DNA of 30,506 nt from DASWHD01 sp036393335 (GTDB lineage: Bacteria > CG2-30-53-67 > CG2-30-70-394). Positions 30,414 to 30,506 of the stretch are shown one piece after another. A program made the translations under genes and the position numbers. Positions within the stretch are counted from its first letter, which is position 1. Each line of letters begins with the position of its first letter. The stretch spans positions 1 through 30,506 of the forward strand of contig DASWHD010000032.1 of NCBI GenBank assembly GCA_036393335.1, read 5' to 3'. The notes below the pieces were generated by a model that was given only the letters and a program-made list of their open reading frames with translations, was not told the DNA's origin and searched no databases.

Positions 30414-30506
30414 ATGGAGGTCCGCGCCACCGGCACCAAGAAGTTCACCGAGGGGGACAAGGCGCGCATCCGCGAGCTCATGGGGCCGGACGCCAAGAGG
30501 ATCCAG
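30414..30506 (+). CDS. Possible start of a further gene, cut by the window end
   Basis: An ATG at 30414 opens a frame, MEVRATGTKKFTEGDKARIR followed by ELMGPDAKRIQ, that runs to the window edge. The charged, helix-like composition looks coding, but I do not recognise the protein. The same frame is open further upstream to about 30370, so the true start is uncertain and no clear ribosome site is seen. Confidence 0.3.
   Translation, partial: MEVRATGTKKFTEGDKARIRELMGPDAKRIQ

Noticed and set aside
1..30506. CRISPR arrays, tRNA or rRNA genes, integrase or phage structural genes
   Set aside because: Reading both strands showed no regularly spaced repeats, no tRNA-like cloverleaf sequence and no such proteins. 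A covariance-model scan was not possible here.

Overview
The window is a GC-rich chromosomal segment, with codon third positions dominated by G and C, from a Gram-negative bacterium. A type IV pilus minor-pilin cluster, a 16-heme lipoprotein cytochrome, UmuDC, PriA and a RecJ of E. coli-like length point to a proteobacterium in the broad sense. REP-like hairpins resemble those of gammaproteobacteria. The phoH-ybeY-diacylglycerol-kinase order and the uppS-cdsA pair without dxr are also compatible with a deltaproteobacterial (Desulfuromonas-like) lineage. I cannot settle the lineage from the sequence alone.

Layout: (1) 1-1578, umuD (5' end cut off by the window) and umuC, an SOS translesion polymerase operon. 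(2) About 1.75-3.6 kb, a decaying accessory patch. Two diverged direct repeats of about 560 bp each carry a DUF2784 membrane-protein gene, and the second copy is frameshifted. They bracket a hicAB toxin-antitoxin locus whose toxin gene has an in-frame stop, plus the tail of a tyrosine phosphatase gene. (3) 3.7-6.3 kb, one large lipoprotein cytochrome made of two octaheme repeats, with a strong terminator-like hairpin behind it. (4) 6.8-10.2 kb (minus), phoH-ybeY-(diacylglycerol kinase/PAP2 fusion)-ftsY, a compact ribosome/lipid/secretion housekeeping operon. (5) 10.2-15.7 kb (minus), fimT-pilV-pilW-pilX-pilY1 with overlapping genes, for the type IV pilus tip and priming complex; pilE is absent. 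(6) recJ (minus), divergent from uppS-cdsA (plus), for DNA repair and for polyprenyl carrier and phospholipid precursors. (7) 19.75-23.2 kb, a divergent pair: a membrane histidine kinase and a soluble REC-kinase protein. (8) 23.4-26.6 kb (minus), mixed genes: an M15 peptidase with a miniature transposable element directly upstream, an NADP-binding oxidoreductase, and a MoaD-like ubiquitin-fold protein paired with a six-Asp-box beta-propeller. (9) 27.0-30.4 kb, priA divergent from a type I-beta DAHP synthase gene, then a fragment of another possible gene.

The intergenic DNA is rich in structure. It has a dispersed G-run/C-run palindrome family (about 15.9, 19.6 and 23.3 kb), a 234-bp MITE-like element with perfect 22-bp terminal inverted repeats and a nested REP doublet (24.0-24.2 kb), a perfect 28-bp palindrome behind priA, and an AT-rich island before the pilus operon. 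No tRNA, rRNA or CRISPR array was seen.

The best candidates for something not well described are the MoaD-like/propeller pair, the duplicated octaheme lipoprotein, and the G-rich palindrome family.
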